A stretch of DNA of 38,985 nucleotides from NCBI RefSeq assembly GCF_000426865.1, contig NZ_AUGE01000031.1:1-38985 (forward strand). Reading direction: 5' to 3'. Below, piece by piece: positions 35,226 through 38,985 of this stretch. Made by a program: the position numbers and the translations under genes. Each line of letters opens with the position of its first letter. The stretch's first letter is position 1. Source of the stretch: Citrifermentans bremense R1. Lineage in GTDB: Bacteria > Desulfobacterota > Desulfuromonadia > Geobacterales > Geobacteraceae. The notes under the pieces were generated by a model, which was given only the letters and a program-made list of their open reading frames with translations, was not told where the DNA came from and made no database searches.

Positions 35226-35924
35226 CGAGTGCTCCTTGTTAAAGTTGTTGGTGCGTCTCCTCTGGTAGCAGATGCGCTGCCGCAGAAGATGCTTGACCTT
35301 CATCGTACTATGGGTCTTTACTCTAGGATTCTGGTCCCATGCCGGTCCTCGTTAAAACTGGCAAGCGTTGGCTCACTACTGCCTCAAGACCAAAACCAGA
35401 TCAGGTGGAACTGTCCGGTGACTAACCGAGAGACATTTTCACAGACGCTTGTTTATCTATCCCTTTGCGACGTTTTCCTTGTTTTTTGAAGTGTTCCTCG
35501 ACTTCACCGTGCCACCCCCGACGTCTCCCACCCTCACCGCGCCGGAGCGGGACGTGGCGGGGGCAGGGGCCGCCTTGCCGAACCGGTGCGCTACCCGCCT
35601 AGGTCCCGGCCTACCGTACGACTGTTGGGGCCCCTTAGGGGTGATATGGACTGGCACGCCCCTCCCCTCCATGGCAGAATTTAAAACGCTTTCGGCTTAG
35701 CCGTTTTTTTAACCTTACTTACGGTACTTTCCCTTACGGCATCACGTATGTAGACTGTCTTTTCTCTCTTTACCGCCAACCGTTACTTCTGGTCACACCT
35801 CAATTGTTTCACTCGTTTTCCTATAGCTTCCTCAGAACTCCAGTTTTTCAGCTTTTCAGGTTCTCGTAATGCCTGTAGGAGGCCTGTAGGCATGAGGAGA
35901 CTGCCAAACTGCCAAACTGGAAAC
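35226..35924. other. intergenic region of the element, GC-rich structured block
   Basis: About 700 bases without a gene I can support. From 35500 to 35660 the DNA is very GC-rich and full of short self-complementary pieces (for example GGGGCCCCTTAGGGG). It is followed on the plus strand by CGGC-TTA-GCCG and seven T residues at 35690-35708, a small terminator-like hairpin. A plus-strand RNA ending there is possible. From 35880 to 35925 there are tandem copies of CTGCCAAA and an imperfect palindrome. Two minus-strand frames (35457-35672, 35783-35893) lack ribosome sites. Confidence 0.4.
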
Positions 35925-37940
35925 CTAGAAAACTGCCCCCCCGACCTCAATGCAGTTGGGTGCGGTAAAACCGGCTGGGGCACTCTGAGCATGCAAGAGC
36001 CTGAAGACTTTCGCTCCGCGCTCGCGCACCTCGTAAGCCCATCGGTGGGCAGTAGGGTCTTCCCCCGTATACTGCTCTATAATCCTGAGAGCATGTTTTT
36101 TGCTGCATTTGGTTCGCTTTGCCGCCTCCGCAGCTAACAACATCTTGCTATCAATCCCATTTGTAATGCAGGTGGCTATGGCTAAAATCATTTCGGCGTC
36201 GGACAGGATGGCCATCTCTTGTTTCAGATCTTCGAGTCTGCTAATACTTATCTCTTTAACAGAACATAACAATTCATTGTAGGAAGTGGTTTTTTCAGCG
36301 GTGTAACTGTATGATTTTGACATTGGAACACCACCACGGCTTTTTTTGTTCTTAAATTCTACGGTTTTTTCCGAGGTGTCACTATTAATAGAGACAGTGT
36401 CTAGCACATATGCACAATCTAAATCATCAATGATATCACTAGTTCCTGTTGGTATCTTGGCCCCATTAGGGCCCGGATTCTTATTAGTATGTGCAAGCGC
36501 TATAATTGTCCCACCCTTAAGTATAAAGTTTCTAACAATTTTTGTAAATTTGCTACTTTCATTTTTGTCCATAAGGTTAGTGAATTTTTTAAGAGTATCT
36601 AAAAAGATCACCACTCCATTAGCATTGTCTGTTTCTGTCATGTCTATTATGTTTTTCACCAATTCATTAGCTTTAAAGTCACGGTACCCCTCTGCCAACA
36701 TATGAAAACCATACTCTTCAGCGATCTTAAGTTTTTCCAAAAGGCCGGTTGAAGTATCGTCAACATTTACGTAGTACACCTTGCTTGGTTCAATAAGACC
36801 TTCGTGCAAACTGGCCATGAGCAAATGGAAGCAGATCAAAGTTTTCCCTGTATTAGGCGCTGCATAAATTACAGTTGATTGCCCAATTAGTGCAATCCCA
36901 CCCAAAATAGGCACCTGCTCTCTGACCCCCCTCTCTATATCAGTGGACATTCCTAACAGTGAGTACTTGTCTAACGGATTTCGATAACTATCGTAAATGG
37001 CCGAATTACCCGCATTTAACCTCATTTTATTGAGGCTACAATTGATACTACCGGTTTCCACATTTGCACCATTGTCACGTGCCATTTTGATCAGCGTGCC
37101 GATAGTTACTGGCGTTGCTACTTCGGACCTGAATGAACGCCATTTAGCTTCTATTTCTTGCCAGTTTTTGTATTTTTTGCCAGCCTTGCTCCATGCGTTA
37201 TACAATTCCAAGCCATCGTTGTTACCGCCTGTTTCATGATAAACTGCCATCCCGACCCGCAGCCAGTCATCGTATCCTGAATCTGGGTCGATCTCATTGA
37301 TAACGGCTGAAATTTTTTCGAGAGTTACACTCGCCGCCCCTTCCACCGCGTCAGCCTTGTGGCCTTCCGGCGTAGATGCCGATGGCACTGGCCTTCCATT
37401 ATGCTTATAGACGGCATCAACAAACTCCTGCGTTGCCTCAGTCAGGTCATTCTTAGCAGTTGCCAAGTTTTTGAGTACAGATTTCCCAGTGCTGGGAGGC
37501 AATACGATAAGGGCTCTGCCGGTTTTGATATCTAGCCTGTCAGGGAACTTCTCCGAACAGTGCGAGTCGGATCTGGCGACCGTAGATAGAGTTCGCCGGA
37601 AGTAATGATGCTGGCCTTTTCGTGTCCCGACCACCAGCTTTGGTTCAATCCCGAATGCAGCCTCTATTGCGACGAGTGCAGCTAGTGATTCGGGACCGTC
37701 GGCATCAAAGACGATCAAATCGTTGCCAACGATACCCCCCAGCTCATGCTCCGGATGAATGGTCCAGTGCTCGTTAATTTTTTCTGGGTTGAGGTCCTGA
37801 AGCCACGGATCCCATTTTAGGGCCGAGGCTTTATTTCCAGGGATTACTGGCATGACTTTGAGCCCAAAGCCGTACCAAAAGAAAGCTGCAGTGCGACAAT
37901 CTGAAAGGGCGGTGGGGTGGGATCGGGGGGATTCTTGCAT
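35925..37940 (-). CDS. primase-polymerase / PriCT-2 / RecA-like ATPase fusion
   Basis: A 671-residue replication protein of mobile elements. Residues 10-180 form a bifunctional primase-polymerase domain, with the metal pair FDAD at 78-81, a second basic/histidine block GQHHYFR at 109-115 and DIKTGRALIVLPPS at 137-150. Residues 205-285 match PriCT-2 (DPDSGYDDWLRVGMAVYHETGG, LYNAWSKAGKKY). From 325 on comes a RecA/RepA-like ATPase with Walker A APNTGKT at 361-367, Walker B VVIFLDTL at 443-450 and a sensor histidine at 484. Such fusions start and unwind DNA. AT-rich relative to the chromosome. GGAGG lies six bases before the ATG. Confidence 0.85.
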   Translation of the reverse strand: MQESPRSHPTALSDCRTAAFFWYGFGLKVMPVIPGNKASALKWDPWLQDLNPEKINEHWTIHPEHELGGIVGNDLIVFDADGPESLAALVAIEAAFGIEPKLVVGTRKGQHHYFRRTLSTVARSDSHCSEKFPDRLDIKTGRALIVLPPSTGKSVLKNLATAKNDLTEATQEFVDAVYKHNGRPVPSASTPEGHKADAVEGAASVTLEKISAVINEIDPDSGYDDWLRVGMAVYHETGGNNDGLELYNAWSKAGKKYKNWQEIEAKWRSFRSEVATPVTIGTLIKMARDNGANVETGSINCSLNKMRLNAGNSAIYDSYRNPLDKYSLLGMSTDIERGVREQVPILGGIALIGQSTVIYAAPNTGKTLICFHLLMASLHEGLIEPSKVYYVNVDDTSTGLLEKLKIAEEYGFHMLAEGYRDFKANELVKNIIDMTETDNANGVVIFLDTLKKFTNLMDKNESSKFTKIVRNFILKGGTIIALAHTNKNPGPNGAKIPTGTSDIIDDLDCAYVLDTVSINSDTSEKTVEFKNKKSRGGVPMSKSYSYTAEKTTSYNELLCSVKEISISRLEDLKQEMAILSDAEMILAIATCITNGIDSKMLLAAEAAKRTKCSKKHALRIIEQYTGEDPTAHRWAYEVRERGAKVFRLLHAQSAPAGFTAPNCIEVGGAVF

Positions 37941-37949
37941 TAAATTCCT

Positions 37950-38071
37950 CCTACTGCAAAGGGTTGACGATTGTTTGCAGTAGGAAATAAAAAAAGTTGC
38001 TTCCTACGCAAACGGCTTCTTTTCCCGATAGTCCGAGACTAGTGTGCCACTTGGCGTAAAAAGCAACTTTT
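37950..38071. promoter_or_regulatory. repeat-rich region upstream of the primase gene (possible origin or operator)
   Basis: CCTACTGCAAA (37950-37960) and TTTGCAGTAGG (37974-37984) form a perfect 11-bp inverted repeat that includes the primase ribosome site. A third similar copy, CCTACGCAAA, starts at 38003. A second perfect 11-bp inverted pair, AAAAGTTGCTT (37992-38002) and AAGCAACTTTT (38061-38071), encloses 58 bases; on the minus strand it is followed by a T-rich run. The arrangement suits an iteron-type origin, an operator or an attenuator. Confidence 0.5.
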
Positions 38072-38122
38072 ATAAACACTGGTGACCGTGCCGGCTTATT
38101 GCATCGGTCTTCCGGCGCATGC

Positions 38123-38422
38123 TCAACCTTGGAGTCTAATTAGCGTCGGCCCTGCAGCACCTGCTCCTCTTGGAGGCTTATCGATACCACGAGCTAAAAT
38201 GCACCATTCCCACCGAAAGTCAACTTTTTTCTTTCGACGCCCAAAGATATCCCTCACCACCTTGAATAACACCGTCGACACCAAAATGCCTCCCGGCCCG
38301 ACATTTTGCCCGCACCTTCTCAATACGCCCATTGCAAAGTAAAACCACAACCAGCCTTTATCAATTGCGGTGATCTTTATCAGAAGCCATGTTATGGTCA
38401 TCGTGAGTATGATGTCCTTCAT
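38123..38422 (-). CDS. hypothetical membrane protein (99 residues)
   Basis: A small protein that I do not recognise. A hydrophobic N-terminal helix (about 3-18) is followed by an aromatic second one (about 23-35), then a basic patch FGRRKKK near 60-66 and a soluble tail. It could be a small inner-membrane protein. Its ATG overlaps the stop of the next gene upstream by four bases (ATGA), which supports real translation. It stops about 50 bases before the repeat-rich region upstream of the primase gene. Confidence 0.55.
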   Translation of the reverse strand: MKDIILTMTITWLLIKITAIDKGWLWFYFAMGVLRRCGQNVGPGGILVSTVLFKVVRDIFGRRKKKVDFRWEWCILARGIDKPPRGAGAAGPTLIRLQG

Positions 38423-38829
38423 TTCTCACCCACCCGTCCAAGATCGACCGGAATGTCGCCAGAGACCTCCTCGTCGACGGCTTCCTCCAGACCTCTCAAA
38501 GAGCGCCCAAGCATAAAGCTATTTCCTTTGCCAGTTACTTGAATAACGGAACCTTCCTTCAGTAGTGCGGCCATGAGGAATCCTGGACTGTTAGCCGAAC
38601 TGCCTTTATACACCGAAGATAGAACCCTAGATGAAAATGGTTTTCGACATTCGGAAAGCAACCTTTCAATCTCTTCGATGGAGACCCAGTCTTTGCAAAA
38701 AAATCCGTGCCCTGAATTCCCCATTATGCGGATAATCATCCCCTGTGTTTCATCGTACCCAATGGAGTATGTCAGGGTAGATCTGCCCGACAGGGATTTG
38801 CATGTACTGCTTCTTTGAATCTCGCTCAT
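38419..38829 (-). CDS. hypothetical protein (136 residues)
   Basis: A soluble protein that I do not recognise. The middle (SIGYDETQGMIIRIMGNSGHGFFCKDWVSIEEIERLL) looks like a small beta-sheet domain followed by a helix, and the C-terminus is acidic. GGAGG lies five bases before the ATG at 38829. It is translationally coupled to the small membrane protein downstream, so the two may act as a pair. No toxin, antitoxin or regulator motif could be recognised. Confidence 0.65.
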   Translation of the reverse strand: MSEIQRSSTCKSLSGRSTLTYSIGYDETQGMIIRIMGNSGHGFFCKDWVSIEEIERLLSECRKPFSSRVLSSVYKGSSANSPGFLMAALLKEGSVIQVTGKGNSFMLGRSLRGLEEAVDEEVSGDIPVDLGRVGEK

Positions 38830-38985
38830 GTATGCCTCCGATCAATATGATGCCCTTTTCAGATAAGATGGTCTAGTTTCCGCTGCCGTCTTGTCCTGAG
38901 TTTTCTGCAAAAAACTCCTGTTACTACGAAAATTAGAATCACCTGCGTATTCCGATGATTGCGACCGGGTGAACTGATGTGATTG
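38830..38985. other. leader region at the window edge
   Basis: No gene is visible. GAGTTTT (38898-38904) and AAAACTC (38911-38917) form a 7-bp hairpin with a 6-base loop. The promoter of the hypothetical gene pair is probably here but no clear boxes stand out. Confidence 0.3.

Larger units (their letters stand above)
33206..38985. mobile_element. integrated element at tRNA-Pro (right end outside the window)
   Basis: From the 3' end of tRNA-Pro to the window edge: an integrase facing the tRNA, small unknown genes, and a primase-polymerase/ATPase fusion. Base composition drops clearly, most of all from about 36250 to 37250. The tRNA is kept whole, as is usual when an element carries the replaced 3' end. 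No second copy of the tRNA end is present in the window, so the far attachment site is beyond 38985. The integrase is frameshifted, so the element may be stuck. Confidence 0.7.

Noticed and set aside
33537..35303. A single 588-residue fusion of integrase and the downstream protein
   Set aside because: It depends on a one-base frameshift, reads through an intrinsic terminator, and both parts have their own ribosome sites.
35783..35893. 36-residue minus-strand frame after the primase gene
   Set aside because: No ribosome site; its longer form overlaps the primase gene in another frame. It could be a remnant but is not supportable.
33217..38985. CRISPR array or known anti-phage system in the element
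   Set aside because: No regularly spaced repeats and no recognised defence domains were found in this part.

Overview
The window reads as a high-GC bacterial chromosome of Geobacter type (Geobacteraceae, Desulfuromonadota). This rests on the mix of genes: a futalosine-pathway menaquinone cluster, a PrkA/YeaH/SpoVR operon, groESL with a CIRCE operator, paired DUF507 genes, and HD-GYP and chemotaxis proteins. It is an inference; no 16S gene is present. About 33 kb is core chromosome. From tRNA-Pro (33140-33216) to the right edge lies part of an integrated element with lower GC and mostly unrecognised genes.

Layout, left to right. (1) A QueG-like iron-sulfur protein and a chemotaxis receptor that has a FliA-type promoter. 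(2) A four-gene minus-strand operon, prkA - yeaH - spoVR - second prkA paralog, read from a near-consensus promoter at 10327-10356. Its junctions and its downstream edge carry short-period repeat arrays. (3) A small lipoprotein whose putative promoter overlaps a palindrome, then a translationally coupled HEAT-repeat / HD-GYP pair. (4) groES-groEL under CIRCE control, preceded by two small DUF507 genes. (5) A well-supported 6S RNA with its own promoter and terminator, then an RNase Z-like hydrolase. (6) An HtrA/DegP protease, an OmpR-family regulator and a PEP-synthase regulatory kinase on the minus strand. (7) prmA and rsmE on the plus strand. (8) A small membrane/coiled-coil protein, a DUF72 protein behind a REP-like hairpin, and ribonuclease D. 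(9) The menaquinone block mqnL - mqnP - mqnM - mqnE - mqnC with hisC downstream, all on the minus strand.

The integrated element begins at tRNA-Pro(CGG). It carries a tyrosine integrase that has lost its catalytic-tyrosine segment through a one-base frameshift, a small acidic protein, a primase-polymerase/PriCT-2/RecA-like ATPase fusion with repeat-rich upstream DNA, and a coupled pair of unknown small proteins. Its right end lies outside the window.

The points most worth following up are the integrase frameshift, the primase upstream region with iteron-like and inverted repeats, the miniature repeat units in the PrkA region (one bounded by perfect 18-bp inverted repeats), the two-PrkA operon, and the unknown gene pair in the element. 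No clearly new defence or enzymatic system could be shown from sequence alone.
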